64,000 nt of DNA from Micromonospora tarensis (GTDB taxonomy: Bacteria > Actinomycetota > Actinomycetes > Mycobacteriales > Micromonosporaceae). The position numbers and the translations under genes are program-made. Location of the stretch: positions 1-64,000 of the forward strand of contig NZ_JAEVHL010000017.1 in NCBI RefSeq assembly GCF_016803395.1, written 5' to 3'. This document shows, in pieces, positions 50,683 to 59,232 of the stretch; within the stretch, counting starts at the first letter, position 1, and each line of letters opens with the position of its first letter. Below the pieces are notes generated by a model. The model saw nothing but the letters and a program-made list of their open reading frames with translations, was not told where the DNA came from and made no database searches.

Positions 50683-51005
50683 AGCTCGTCCCCCGGGCCA
50701 ATGAACTCGGTCTCTGGCGCGACCGCCCACGCGATCGACTCCTGACCGAAACCCCGCGCCAGACCCGCCAGCTCGTCCTTGAGGTCGGCGATCACGTTAA
50801 TGTCGACCGGCAGTTGCAACGCCCAGCAGGCGTTTTGCCAGGCACTCACCGGCTCCGACACCCACTGACCGTGCACCGCGCCGAACTGGGCATTGGCTGC
50901 CTCGTGAACGGCATGGCTGACGGCCTTGTAGAACTCTGACCAGGCGGCCTGGCTCAGCTTGTCGTCGCTGTTCCCGATGCTGATGTAGACGACGGCCGCG
51001 CTCAT
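50679..51005 (-). CDS. Hypothetical phage protein
   Basis: A 108-residue soluble protein (VYISIGNSDDKLSQAAWSEF, GAVHGQWVSEPVSAWQNACW) with an alpha/beta pattern. No function can be assigned. It is ATGA-coupled to the gene before it. Confidence 0.65.
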   Translation of the reverse strand: MSAAVVYISIGNSDDKLSQAAWSEFYKAVSHAVHEAANAQFGAVHGQWVSEPVSAWQNACWALQLPVDINVIADLKDELAGLARGFGQESIAWAVAPETEFIGPGDEL

Positions 51006-51463
51006 GCCGCGTCGTCCCCACCGCCGGAGAACGCCGGCGGCGCGACCGCTCCGGACCGCTCCTCGGCCGCCTTGCGCTCCCGGTGCTCGGCCAGCAGCTC
51101 CTCCCCGGACGCCTCCGGCACCTCCCGCTCGCCGTCCTCGTCGCCACCGGTGGGCAGCACGCTGAACAAGTCCTCCGGCGGCGTGTCGTCAAGGCCCGTG
51201 CGGTCCTTGTACCGCCGCTGCAACAGCGACCGCACCGCCTCGACGTCCGCCTCATCGACGGCGACCTCGATGTGCGCGATCTTCGCCGTCGGAGTACGCG
51301 ACCCGTCCTCCGACGACACCTTGTAGAAGTTCGGCTCGACCCTGACGACGGCCCAGTACGAGGCGTCGAGCAGCTGGTCGTTGACCAACTTGCCCTCGAT
51401 CTCGACGAGGCCGTTGCGGGGCCGGTTCTCCTTGGTCCAGGCCGAGCTGATGTTGACAGTCAT
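51002..51463 (-). CDS. Hypothetical acidic protein
   Basis: A 153-residue protein with a beta-rich first half (NGLVEIEGKLVNDQLLDASY, WAVVRVEPNFYKVSSEDGSR) and a charged, disordered C-terminus. Such proteins often accompany phage recombination genes. ATG 51463 overlaps its neighbour's stop (TGATG). Confidence 0.6.
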   Translation of the reverse strand: MTVNISSAWTKENRPRNGLVEIEGKLVNDQLLDASYWAVVRVEPNFYKVSSEDGSRTPTAKIAHIEVAVDEADVEAVRSLLQRRYKDRTGLDDTPPEDLFSVLPTGGDEDGEREVPEASGEELLAEHRERKAAEERSGAVAPPAFSGGGDDAA

Positions 51464-51660
51464 CAGGTGGTGCTCTCCTTCGTGCGGGTTGCGGCCAGGG
51501 CGTCTGCTCTGGCCTTCTCGATCCGGGCGATGGCGTGCCAGCGCACGACTGCCCGGACGGCCCGATCGCGGATGCGGCGGGCCTCGTCTCGTTCTGCCGT
51601 CAGGCGGCGTACTTCGGCGTCGCCGAGCGCGGCCAGCAGCCGGCGCAGCACCTCACGCAC
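51463..51660 (-). CDS. Small Arg/Ala-rich helical protein
   Basis: A 65-residue protein, almost entirely alpha-helical and basic (EVRRLTAERDEARRIRDRAV). GTG 51660. Possibly a nucleic-acid-binding or adaptor protein. Confidence 0.5.
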   Translation of the reverse strand: MREVLRRLLAALGDAEVRRLTAERDEARRIRDRAVRAVVRWHAIARIEKARADALAATRTKESTT

Positions 51661-51766
51661 CGGCCACCTCCAACACCCGGCCGGGCAGCGGACCGAACGG
51701 CCCGTGCTCCAGCACCGGATCGGCCGCCAGGTCGTCGAACAGGTCGGCGCGGGTCAGGGTGATCAC
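51653..51766 (-). CDS. Very small protein (37 aa)
   Basis: GTG 51766 overlaps the previous stop (GTGA) and its end overlaps the next gene. The sequence begins ITLTRADLFDDLAADPVLEH. Retained because both ends fit the overlap pattern of this operon. Confidence 0.45.
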   Translation of the reverse strand: MITLTRADLFDDLAADPVLEHGPFGPLPGRVLEVAGA

Positions 51767-52506
51767 CGGGTCACCTCCCGGCGGACGACCAGCACCGTCA
51801 CCGGCGTCAGCGGGTGCGGGTGCTCCGTCGGCACCGTGTACCGGGACCCGCAGCCCTCCGTCAGGCACTGGTCGGCGTCGTACCGCCACAGCACCAGCGA
51901 GGCCTGCGGGCTGCCCCAGGTCGCCTCGTCGACGACGTCCTGGGCGCGCTGCCGGTCGGCGTTGACCCGGTCCAACTCGGCGCGCAGCCGCAGCACCTCG
52001 GTGTTGAGCGCGGACTTCTCGCGCAGGGTGGCCTGATGCTCGGCCTGCTCCCGGCCCAGCTCGGCGGTCAGCTCGTTGACGCGCTCGTACGCCTGGTCCC
52101 GCTGCACTTCGCACCCGTCGCGCTCCCGGGTCACCCGCTCCAGGTCGGCACGAAGCCGAGCAGCAACGGCGGCCCGAGGCTGCCGGAGCACCGCCGGTTC
52201 CGGCTCGGCCGCCCGGAGCACCGGCAAGGCGACGTCGCCCGGCTCGGCCGGCAACGGCTCACCCACCTGCACACCCGGACCCAGCACCGCCGGCCCGTCG
52301 ACCACCACCCCCGGCACCGGGCTGTCCGGGGCGACCACCAGCGCGGCCTGCTCAACAGGCGGCGGAGCACCCTTCGGCGGCTCGTACTTCCCGCATCCAC
52401 AGCCCGGGTCCTTGCAGCCCTTCTTGCCCTGCCGGTGGTCCCACTGCCCGCACCCGCACTCACCGCACGGGCCCTGGTCGACCGGCATCTCAGCGGTCGC
52501 GGTCAT
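51763..52506 (-). CDS. Cys-rich N-terminus plus coiled-coil protein
   Basis: A 247-residue protein. Residues 12-42 hold eight Cys (GPCGECGCGQWDHRQGKKGC onward), a likely zinc knot. Residues 115-200 form a long coiled coil (LRADLERVTRERDGCEVQRD), and the C-terminus has a CxxxxxC pair. Zinc-binding plus coiled coil suggests a scaffold or adaptor for DNA metabolism. No family known. Confidence 0.65.
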   Translation of the reverse strand: MTATAEMPVDQGPCGECGCGQWDHRQGKKGCKDPGCGCGKYEPPKGAPPPVEQAALVVAPDSPVPGVVVDGPAVLGPGVQVGEPLPAEPGDVALPVLRAAEPEPAVLRQPRAAVAARLRADLERVTRERDGCEVQRDQAYERVNELTAELGREQAEHQATLREKSALNTEVLRLRAELDRVNADRQRAQDVVDEATWGSPQASLVLWRYDADQCLTEGCGSRYTVPTEHPHPLTPVTVLVVRREVTR

Positions 52507-52798
52507 CGTCGCCCCCTCCCGGAACGTCCAGCGCGGCCAACGCCGCGTCAGTCAGGTGCACCGGCAGGCCGTAGCCGAGGACGGCCAGCTCCGCGATGGC
52601 GAGGTGCAGCAGTCCCTGCCGCTTGACGTCGTCCAGCTCGTCGACCACGTCGAGGACAACCCCGCCCACGCAGGTGCCCGGGAACTCGCAGGCCAGCGCA
52701 TCGGTGTGGTGTCGGGCCGCCTCGACCAGCTCGCGCAGCGCGGCCCGGTCCTGGTCCGCCTCGGCCGCTACGCGCGGCGGCATCTCGGCCCCGGTCAT
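52490..52798 (-). CDS. Hypothetical protein
   Basis: A 102-residue helical protein (ALRELVEAARHHTDALACEF, VVLDVVDELDDVKRQGLLHL). ATG 52798 is ATGA-coupled to the resolvase gene. Function unknown. Confidence 0.6.
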   Translation of the reverse strand: MTGAEMPPRVAAEADQDRAALRELVEAARHHTDALACEFPGTCVGGVVLDVVDELDDVKRQGLLHLAIAELAVLGYGLPVHLTDAALAALDVPGGGDDDRDR

Positions 52799-53385
52799 AC
52801 CGGCACCACCGGCCCGGACTCGGTCGACAGCGTCGGCCACTTCGGGGCCTTGAGCGCCCGCGTCTGGTGAGCGTTCGAGATGTGCACCAGCGGCTGCCCG
52901 TACGCGGCCATGCCGAGCGACAGAAGGGCCACAGCGTCGGCCTGGTCCGAGTCGCGCGGGTCGATCTGCAGCAGCCCGCCGTACGTCGACAGCACCGCCT
53001 CGATCACGCGGTCCTTCGTCACCTTGTTCTCGCCCCGGGTCGCGCCCGACCCGGTCGCCCAGACCTTCACGGTCGCCGGCTGCACGTCGACGTACGGGAT
53101 CTGCCGGGTCCACAGCCAGTGGAGAACCACCCCGCGGAGCATGTGCAGCGGGGCGTCGCTGGCGCCCGGGCGGCTGAAGGTGCCCTCGACGATCACCAGG
53201 TGCGGTCGGCTCTTCGCCGCGGCGGCCACGTCGCTGAGGACGCGGTGGATCTTCGTGTGCACGTCGATCAGCCCGGTGTTCACCGTGCGGCAGCCCAGGC
53301 GTGGTGAGCCGTCGTGCCAGTGGGTGTGGGCGATGCCGGCCGCCGAGGTCGAGAGGTCGAGTGCAACCATGCGCAGCTCCGTCAT
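52795..53385 (-). CDS. RuvC-like Holliday-junction resolvase
   Basis: A 196-residue RNase H-fold nuclease. The catalytic acidic residues are placed as in RuvC: MVALDLSTSAAG (first strand Asp), LVIVEGTFSR (Glu), and DPRDSDQADAVALLSLG (terminal Asp pair). It should resolve branched phage DNA from recombination before packaging, complementing ERF and YqaJ further upstream. Confidence 0.8.
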   Translation of the reverse strand: MTELRMVALDLSTSAAGIAHTHWHDGSPRLGCRTVNTGLIDVHTKIHRVLSDVAAAAKSRPHLVIVEGTFSRPGASDAPLHMLRGVVLHWLWTRQIPYVDVQPATVKVWATGSGATRGENKVTKDRVIEAVLSTYGGLLQIDPRDSDQADAVALLSLGMAAYGQPLVHISNAHQTRALKAPKWPTLSTESGPVVPV

Positions 53386-53885
53386 GCCGCACCCCGCAGT
53401 GCGGACCGCTCGCCGGGGCGCGGGAAGTTGACCGCAGCGAACTCGCCGAACAGCTCCCGGGCGCGCTCGTCGTAGGCGCGGGCGGCCGCCTCGTCGTCGT
53501 CGAACAGGCCGAGGTAGAGGTACCGGCCGGCGCTGGCGATGCGGGCGGTCCACCGGCGCCGCTGGGCGTGCCAGGTGACGCCCTTGAAGCGCGAAGCGCT
53601 GTCGCGGTGGGCGACCATGTTCGAGGCGTTCTGGGCGTGGGTGGCGCGTCGCAGGTTGGCTCGGCGGTTGTCGAGGCCGTTGCCGTTGGCGTGGTCGGTG
53701 CGGTCGTAGCCGGTGAGCAGCTTGTGCATGTACCGGCTGACCGGCGAGCCGGCCGGCACAGTCCGGACGGCGTACAGCACCTCGCCACGCGACTCGGCCC
53801 GCCACGTGAACGGCAGCACCAGCTCGGCGTCCTCGTCGTCGACCAGCGCGACGTGGCCCTGCGTCAGCGGGATCTCGACGGTCAC
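53382..53885 (-). CDS. HNH-AP2 homing endonuclease
   Basis: A 167-residue protein. YMHKLLTGYDRTDHANGNGL then DNRRANLRRATHAQN is the HNH nuclease core; SRFKGVTWHAQRRRWTARIA with YLYLGLFDDDEAAARAYDE is an AP2 DNA-binding domain. The pairing is the classic HNH-AP2 homing enzyme. GTG 53885 overlaps the upstream stop. Confidence 0.85.
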   Translation of the reverse strand: MTVEIPLTQGHVALVDDEDAELVLPFTWRAESRGEVLYAVRTVPAGSPVSRYMHKLLTGYDRTDHANGNGLDNRRANLRRATHAQNASNMVAHRDSASRFKGVTWHAQRRRWTARIASAGRYLYLGLFDDDEAAARAYDERARELFGEFAAVNFPRPGERSALRGAA

Positions 53886-54334
53886 CGACCATCACCGCCC
53901 AGCGGCACCACGCGCATCGCCGGCGTCGGCGCGGCGCCCAGCTCGGCGGCCGTCTCCCGGACCGCGTCGGCGAACCCGTCGTCGTCGACCGCCCCGGCCA
54001 TCGCGGCGGCCACCCGGGCGTGGACCGCCCGCACCACCTGCTCGCGGTCCACGGCCAGGCCGACGATCTCCCGGCTCGTGTGCCAGCCGCTGATCACGAC
54101 CGGCCCGGCGTACGGCATCTGCGCGGCGCCGAGCGCCATCAGCAGGATGCTGCCGACCACGTTGCGGGGCAGGCCCTTCGGGTGGCCGTCGCCATCGACC
54201 CAGCCCATCAGCGCGTTCGGCAGGTGGACCATGTCCCACCAGTCGCCGATCGCCTCGCGGATCAGGGCGCTGGTCGGCTCGGCCTCGAACGCGGTCAGGG
54301 TGCCGTCGACGTCGACGCGCAGGTAGCCGCTCAC
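53882..54334 (-). CDS. DUF3846-like hypothetical protein
   Basis: A 150-residue protein. The sequence RVDVDGTLTAFEAEPTSALI and the later GWVDGDGHPKGLPRNVVGSI recall DUF3846, small phage/plasmid proteins of unknown role. GTG 54334. Confidence 0.55.
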   Translation of the reverse strand: MSGYLRVDVDGTLTAFEAEPTSALIREAIGDWWDMVHLPNALMGWVDGDGHPKGLPRNVVGSILLMALGAAQMPYAGPVVISGWHTSREIVGLAVDREQVVRAVHARVAAAMAGAVDDDGFADAVRETAAELGAAPTPAMRVVPLGGDGR

Positions 54335-55125
54335 TGACCGGCCTCCTGCCGCTGCCGACCGATCCGGTTCACCAGATCCAGCAGCCCTTCCTCGTCGCCC
54401 ACCTCGTTCACGACCTGCGCCGCACCCATCCGGTGCTGCGTCAACTCCGCCCGGATCTGCCGCAACCGCCCCAGCGACGTACGCGGGTCCGTGATCTCGT
54501 CCCGGTACTCCGTTGGCTTCGGCGCCGGCGACTCGGCCCGCTCGTGGTTGCTCGCCTCAGCGTCCAGCCGGGGATCACGCGTAGGGATCGACAGCGCCGT
54601 GATCAGCAGGTTCCGGTACGCCACCGTGCACGCCTTCGTCGTGCCCTTGTCGCCGGAGTCCATCGACTCCCCGCACGACTGGGCCGGCATCTCGTCGCCG
54701 CGCGGACCCCGGATCGAGTACGTCACCGTGACCGTGCACTCGCGCATCTTCTTGTTGTTCGAGGTGAGGACGTCCCGGTAGTTCGCCTCGGTGCGCGTCG
54801 GGATCACCATCACGCCGTGGCGGCGCAACGCCGGTCCGACCGCGTTGAGGACCCGGTCGACACCCCGGTACTGGTAGTTGCCCTGCCCCTGTGCCTGGAA
54901 GCGGTCGCCCTTCCCGACCGACTGCACATCGGCCATCACCCGCGCCCACGCGGTGTGCACCGGCACCTGGTCGACGTCGGCGATCGCGCCGGTGTACTCG
55001 ATGTCGGGCAGCTCGTCGACCGGCGCGTGGGCGACCGGCCGGTCGCCGGCGTACACCCCATCCGTCGAGGCGGCCGGCGGCCACTCCTGCTCGTCGGCCG
55101 ATGCCGCACGCTCTCGCAGGCTCAC
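54331..55125 (-). CDS. ERF-family single-strand annealing protein
   Basis: A 264-residue recombinase. VGKGDRFQAQGQGNYQYRGV then DRVLNAVGPALRRHGV is the ERF signature, and KGTTKACTVAYRNLLITALS is the second conserved block. It anneals complementary single strands during phage replication or recombination. GTG 55125 overlaps the stop of the YqaJ nuclease gene, its usual exonuclease partner. Confidence 0.85.
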   Translation of the reverse strand: MSLRERAASADEQEWPPAASTDGVYAGDRPVAHAPVDELPDIEYTGAIADVDQVPVHTAWARVMADVQSVGKGDRFQAQGQGNYQYRGVDRVLNAVGPALRRHGVMVIPTRTEANYRDVLTSNNKKMRECTVTVTYSIRGPRGDEMPAQSCGESMDSGDKGTTKACTVAYRNLLITALSIPTRDPRLDAEASNHERAESPAPKPTEYRDEITDPRTSLGRLRQIRAELTQHRMGAAQVVNEVGDEEGLLDLVNRIGRQRQEAGQ

Positions 55126-56138
55126 TCGAACTCTCCTGTCCGTCGGAACTCCGGACTGATCCGGATCTGGTAGTGGGTCTTCTCGACGACGCAGTCCGCG
55201 TACGCCTGCGGCCACTGCTCACGCAGCCGGTCCAAGTCCGGCGTCCGCTTCGTGACCGGGTCGAACGTGTAGGCCAGCTCCCCGCCGAACGTCACCGTCC
55301 GGTTCCCGGCGGCCAGGCGGGCGAGGGTCGCCCGGACCCGCTTCAACGCCCGGTCAGCGGCGCCCTTGCGCGCGGACAACTCGGCGTACTCCATGACCTC
55401 GCCGACCTCGTCGAGGCTGATCTCCCCGACCCGGTCGGGGTGCATCAGCGCGTCCATCTCGATCAGCGCCGCGGCCCGGTTCAGGTCCCAGGCCGGTTCG
55501 ACGCCGGCGAGCAGGTGGCCGGTGCGGAACTGGTCGACCTCGCGGAGCACGTACCGTTCCATCGCGTCGTCGCGGTGGGCGACGGTCATCTTCAGTTCGT
55601 TGCCGCCGAGCAGCACCGCGACGTGGATGTGGTCGTAGCCGGTGACGGCCATCTGCCAGGTGCACTGGGCGAGGACGTCGTCGGGCATGTCGGAGCGCCA
55701 CCGGCTGGCCTTGTACGCGCTGCGGCACTTCACTTCGAGGGCGCACCGGGTCTTCACCGAGCGGTCCATGGGGCACTCCAGGACCTGCCGGTCGAGAGTC
55801 GCCATGCGCCACGGGGCGTCGACGTGCGCGACCAGGCCGACGCGTTGGATGACGGACCGCTGCCGGCGCGCCCACTCCCGGGCTACCGGCTCTTCGAGCA
55901 GGGTGCCCCAGAGGGCGGCTTCGCCGGCGTCGTCGACGAGCTGCCCGCGTTTGTCGTGGTAGACGTGGACGGCGGTGCGGTGGTCGGCGACGCCGAGGAT
56001 CGCTGCGACGTCGGAGGATCCGATGCCGTTGCGGCGCGCGGTGAGCCAGGTGTCGCGGTCGGCGTCGGCGGGTAGCAGCCGCACGGCGGTCGGGGTGACC
56101 CGCCGTGCGGCTGCTGGTGCGGCGTTCTGGTCAGTCAC
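55122..56138 (-). CDS. YqaJ-type recombination exonuclease
   Basis: A 338-residue PD-(D/E)xK nuclease. WLTARRNGIGSSDVAAILGV is the YqaJ start motif, ALWGTLLEEPVAREWARRQ carries the conserved Glu, and ATLDRQVLECP with CALEVKCRSAYKASRW gives the D...ExK active site. It resects DNA ends to produce the single strands that ERF uses. GTG 56138. Confidence 0.85.
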   Translation of the reverse strand: MTDQNAAPAAARRVTPTAVRLLPADADRDTWLTARRNGIGSSDVAAILGVADHRTAVHVYHDKRGQLVDDAGEAALWGTLLEEPVAREWARRQRSVIQRVGLVAHVDAPWRMATLDRQVLECPMDRSVKTRCALEVKCRSAYKASRWRSDMPDDVLAQCTWQMAVTGYDHIHVAVLLGGNELKMTVAHRDDAMERYVLREVDQFRTGHLLAGVEPAWDLNRAAALIEMDALMHPDRVGEISLDEVGEVMEYAELSARKGAADRALKRVRATLARLAAGNRTVTFGGELAYTFDPVTKRTPDLDRLREQWPQAYADCVVEKTHYQIRISPEFRRTGEFE

Positions 56139-56263
56139 AGGATGACCGCCAGGGCGATGCCGGGGACGACGAGCAGCAGCGTCATCACGGCGACGATCAG
56201 GCCGGTGGTGGCGTTGCCGCGCCCCCACCCGTCGGCGTTGCAGAGGGGCTTCTCGCCACTCAC
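56135..56263 (-). CDS. Very small membrane protein (42 aa)
   Basis: GTG 56263 overlaps the upstream stop (GTGA) and its TGA overlaps the YqaJ start. The second half is one hydrophobic helix (GLIVAVMTLLLVVPGIALAV). Overlaps at both ends support translation. Role unknown. Confidence 0.5.
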   Translation of the reverse strand: MSGEKPLCNADGWGRGNATTGLIVAVMTLLLVVPGIALAVIL

Positions 56264-56724
56264 TGGCCGCACCCATCCGCGCAGGCCGACTGGCACGGCA
56301 GGCCCTGCGCCATCCGGGCCAGCGGGATGTCACCGGGCCACCGCCACGCCATGCCCTCGGCGAACGCCCGCAGCTTCGGCACCCCGTACTGCTCGTACTC
56401 GGCGGCGTCCATCGCGGCCACGACGTCGTCGCGGCCGAGCAGCCAGGCGTACTCGGACAGCTTGTCCACGGACCGGCTGGCGGAGATTCCCCGGTGATCG
56501 AGGGCCTTGCCGATGGCGAAGGTGAGGTAGTCGCGGGCCCGCTGCTCCAGCACCTCGGGCTTGACGTAGTCGTCGCGGCCCGTCGTGTCGATCCCCGGAA
56601 CTGCCTGTCGCAGAGTGTCCAGCGTCATCGAGTCGGCGAGCACCTCGCGGCGGAAGCCGAGCCAGTCGGAGTCGGCGACGGCCCGGAAGCGGGCGAGGAT
56701 TTGTTCCTGCGTGCGGGTCGTCAC
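56260..56724 (-). CDS. Hypothetical phage protein
   Basis: A 154-residue helical protein (QEQILARFRAVADSDWLGFR, EVLEQRARDYLTFAIGKALD, EYAWLLGRDDVVAAMDAAEY) ending in a short Cys motif (CQSACADGC). Seen as a recurrent actinophage early protein type; function unknown. Confidence 0.65.
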   Translation of the reverse strand: MTTRTQEQILARFRAVADSDWLGFRREVLADSMTLDTLRQAVPGIDTTGRDDYVKPEVLEQRARDYLTFAIGKALDHRGISASRSVDKLSEYAWLLGRDDVVAAMDAAEYEQYGVPKLRAFAEGMAWRWPGDIPLARMAQGLPCQSACADGCGQ

Positions 56725-56990
56725 CGGTCCGCCCCTTCAATCTCGGAGACGTGCACCAGGTGTCCGAGCGGGCCGACCTTGCCGTAGAGGACCTCGTCGT
56801 CGAGCGGGAGTCCGGCCAGGCCGGCCCGGAAGCCGTACTTCATGGCGGCCGGGTTGCCGTCGGCGGTCATCCAGGACCCGCCGTAGACGTTCTGCCACCA
56901 GTCCTCGACGCGGTACTCCTGCCCGCCGAGGACGGCGACGTCGGCGCGGATGGTGACGGTCTGCCCGGCCAGCGGGCTGCGGTCGCGCAT
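56721..56990 (-). CDS. Small hypothetical protein
   Basis: An 89-residue beta-rich protein (GQTVTIRADVAVLGGQEYRV, EDWWQNVYGGSWMTADGNPA, DEVLYGKVGPLGHLVHVSEI). The strand pattern suggests a small barrel. The ATG overlaps the neighbour's stop (TGATG). Confidence 0.65.
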   Translation of the reverse strand: MRDRSPLAGQTVTIRADVAVLGGQEYRVEDWWQNVYGGSWMTADGNPAAMKYGFRAGLAGLPLDDEVLYGKVGPLGHLVHVSEIEGADR

Positions 56991-57517
56991 CAGGCCACCA
57001 CCGCGAACGCGCCGGTCAGGTCCCGGTCGCCTGCCGGCGAGACGATCGGCCGGATCCCGGCCTTGGCCCACTCCTCGTCGGCGATCTCCCGCAGGTAGTC
57101 GTGGGCGATCCCGCGCACGGCCGCGTCGGACAGCGTCGGCACCGCGTGCGCGACGCGCAGCGCCCGGGCGATCGGCGGCGTCGGACCGTCCCACCGGACC
57201 GGGTCCGGCTGCCACGCGGCCAGCCCGACGGGTCCGGTCAGGGCGGCCGCAGGGCGGATCCGGTGACCCAGCGAGGGGTTCGCCGCCTGCCACGTGGCGG
57301 CCGGGGCGTGCGGGCGAGCGCGCTCCGGCTCGACGACCACGTGGGCGGGGACGTCCGGGCGCGGTGCCAGCTCGGTGGACGGCTCGTCGTGGGGTGCCCA
57401 CAGGTCGTACTCGGCGGCGTCGGACCGGTCGCGGCCGAGGTGGTAGAGCAGGCCGACACCGACGGCGATCGGCCCGAGGTACATGGCCCCCTCGGCGAGG
57501 TCGTGGATAAGGCTCAT
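56990..57517 (-). CDS. Membrane-anchored hypothetical protein
   Basis: A 175-residue protein with an N-terminal hydrophobic stretch (AMYLGPIAVGVGLLYHLG) and a Pro-rich soluble part; the C-terminal region (VPTLSDAAVRGIAHDYLREI) is helical. No family recognised. Coupled to both neighbours by TGATG overlaps. Confidence 0.55.
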   Translation of the reverse strand: MSLIHDLAEGAMYLGPIAVGVGLLYHLGRDRSDAAEYDLWAPHDEPSTELAPRPDVPAHVVVEPERARPHAPAATWQAANPSLGHRIRPAAALTGPVGLAAWQPDPVRWDGPTPPIARALRVAHAVPTLSDAAVRGIAHDYLREIADEEWAKAGIRPIVSPAGDRDLTGAFAVVA

Positions 57518-57951
57518 TAGGACTCCAGGTGTTCGGTGGAGAGGTGATCGGTGTCGAGCAGCGCGCGGGCCCGCTCGTCGGCGTGCGGGTGCAGGCCGAT
57601 CACGAGCGCCCGGGCCAGCTGCGGCGGTGTCAAGGAGTCGCGTAGGTCCGCGTACATCTGCTCGCGCAGAGCCGCGACGACCTCGGCGGGCATCCCGTCC
57701 CGTACGGCGATCAGGTACGAGGCGTACTGGTCGACGGTCCGGGCGACGGCCAGGGCGATCAGCTCGGCGTCGACGTCGGGCAGCGACGGGTCGTCGGGGC
57801 GGAGCAGCGCGGTCACGGTGGCCGCGTGCCGGTCGTTGTCGGCCGGCGCGGGCGGGGCCGGGTTTGCCGGGCGGGGGCGCAGGGCCAGCGCCGCGACGAT
57901 GGCAGCGAGGGTGGCGAGCCAGCCGACGAGCAGCGCGGTCGGGAGGTTCAT
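57517..57951 (-). CDS. Membrane-anchored hypothetical protein
   Basis: A 144-residue protein with one N-terminal helix (ALLVGWLATLAAIVAALAL), a Pro/Ala linker and a helical soluble domain (ELIALAVARTVDQYASYLIA, LREQMYADLRDSL). ATG 57951 follows GGGAGG. Together with its neighbours it forms a small cluster of early membrane proteins. Confidence 0.6.
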   Translation of the reverse strand: MNLPTALLVGWLATLAAIVAALALRPRPANPAPPAPADNDRHAATVTALLRPDDPSLPDVDAELIALAVARTVDQYASYLIAVRDGMPAEVVAALREQMYADLRDSLTPPQLARALVIGLHPHADERARALLDTDHLSTEHLES

Positions 57952-58304
57952 CGGGCACCGCCCGACACCACGACGAGGCGACCACCAGAGACGGACACCT
58001 GCTCGGCGAGGCGCTTCCGGCGGCGCTTCCACCGGTCGTCGTCATCGTCGAGGTTGCGGAGCCTCCACCAGTTCCACACGTTCAGCGCGAGGTTCAACCA
58101 CCGCCACCAGCTATCGCTGAGCATCCCGGCGGTCACGAACGCGACCACCACGGCGGGCAGGTAGAACGGGCGCAGCTCGTGGAACAGGGTTCGAGCGAAC
58201 CGGGGTGGGTCGCGGTAGAGCAGCTTGGCGACCATGATCGCGACGCCGGAGAAGATCCAGGAGAGGATCAGCACGGTGGCCAGCGAGTTGACGAGCGCGG
58301 TCAT
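57948..58304 (-). CDS. Small multi-pass membrane protein
   Basis: A 118-residue protein with two hydrophobic helices (LATVLILSWIFSGVAIMVAK, LPAVVVAFVTAGML) and an Asp-rich then Arg/Lys-rich tail (NLDDDDDRWKRRRKRL). Phage early membrane proteins of this kind can act in superinfection exclusion or membrane replication sites; there is no direct evidence here. Confidence 0.6.
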   Translation of the reverse strand: MTALVNSLATVLILSWIFSGVAIMVAKLLYRDPPRFARTLFHELRPFYLPAVVVAFVTAGMLSDSWWRWLNLALNVWNWWRLRNLDDDDDRWKRRRKRLAEQVSVSGGRLVVVSGGAR

Positions 58305-58645
58305 CGGGGACCGCCGATCCAGCCGACCGTGACCACCCGCATCCCGCCGAGCAGGCACGGCTCGCAGCAGTGGTCACCCTCGGCCGCGCAGTAGAAGTCC
58401 GTCGCCGGCGTGCACACGTACCGGGCACCGCACCGGTCGCACTGCACGGGCTTCCACGCGAAGTCGCACTGCGAGTGGTCGACCTCCGCGTCGACGAACA
58501 TCGCGATCGTGTCGCCCTTGCGCAGGAACTCCTCGACGGGCGCGTACCAGTTGGGCCGGGCGGCGTGCATGGCGATCTGCCGGGTGACGGCCCTCCGGTA
58601 CCGGGCGTCGCGGCGCTGCCGCGAGTTGGCGCGTCCCTTGCTCAC
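58301..58645 (-). CDS. Zinc-ribbon-like basic protein
   Basis: A 114-residue protein: Arg-rich N-terminus (SKGRANSRQRRDARYRRAVT) and a Cys cluster, CDRCGARYVC, CAAEGDHCCEPC, able to bind two zinc ions. Probably binds nucleic acid. GTG 58645. Confidence 0.6.
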   Translation of the reverse strand: MSKGRANSRQRRDARYRRAVTRQIAMHAARPNWYAPVEEFLRKGDTIAMFVDAEVDHSQCDFAWKPVQCDRCGARYVCTPATDFYCAAEGDHCCEPCLLGGMRVVTVGWIGGPR

Positions 58646-59226
58646 CGGGCACCGCCCTCGGTCGGGGTGGGCGCGGCGGTGACCCCCATCGCCGCCGCGC
58701 CCTGCTTGCCCCCGACCGGACCGGAGACGTGGGGTAGCCCGGACGGGCTCGGTCCGGTCGGGGAGTTGGTGTCCCGGAGCGCCGGGTCGATCAGCGGGGC
58801 CGGCTCGACCAGGCCCCCGAGGCGCACGGCGCCGGCGTCGTCGGTCGCGTACGGGCGCGGCCGGTACGACGGGCGCGGCACGGTGCGGTCGGCCGCAGCC
58901 GGCCACGACGGGGACGGCTCGTCGGCCGCGTCCGCCATCGCCCGCTGGTACGCCAGCTCCGCCTGGATGTCAGCGGCCAGCCGCTGCACTTCCTGCTGCC
59001 AGAACGTGGTCGCCCCGTACGCGGCGGTCAGGCCCCGGTTCGCGGCCTTCACCTTGTCGGTCTTCAGGTCGTCCCACCCGGACCGCTCGGCCAGGTCGGT
59101 CAGCTCGGCGTCGCGCCGGTTGTAGTCGCGGCTCGCGGCGTCGCATCGGGTCGCGGCCGTACGTAGCTTGGCGCGCCGCGAATCCAGCCATTCCCGCGTT
59201 GAGGCGGTGAGGCGCAGGGTTCCCAT
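58642..59226 (-). CDS. Hypothetical protein
   Basis: A 194-residue protein with a helical first 100 residues (RREWLDSRR-type repeats, ANRGLTAAYGATTFWQQEVQ) and a Pro/Gly-rich, probably disordered end. No family recognised. Confidence 0.6.
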   Translation of the reverse strand: MGTLRLTASTREWLDSRRAKLRTAATRCDAASRDYNRRDAELTDLAERSGWDDLKTDKVKAANRGLTAAYGATTFWQQEVQRLAADIQAELAYQRAMADAADEPSPSWPAAADRTVPRPSYRPRPYATDDAGAVRLGGLVEPAPLIDPALRDTNSPTGPSPSGLPHVSGPVGGKQGAAAMGVTAAPTPTEGGAR

Positions 59227-59232
59227 CGCCGA

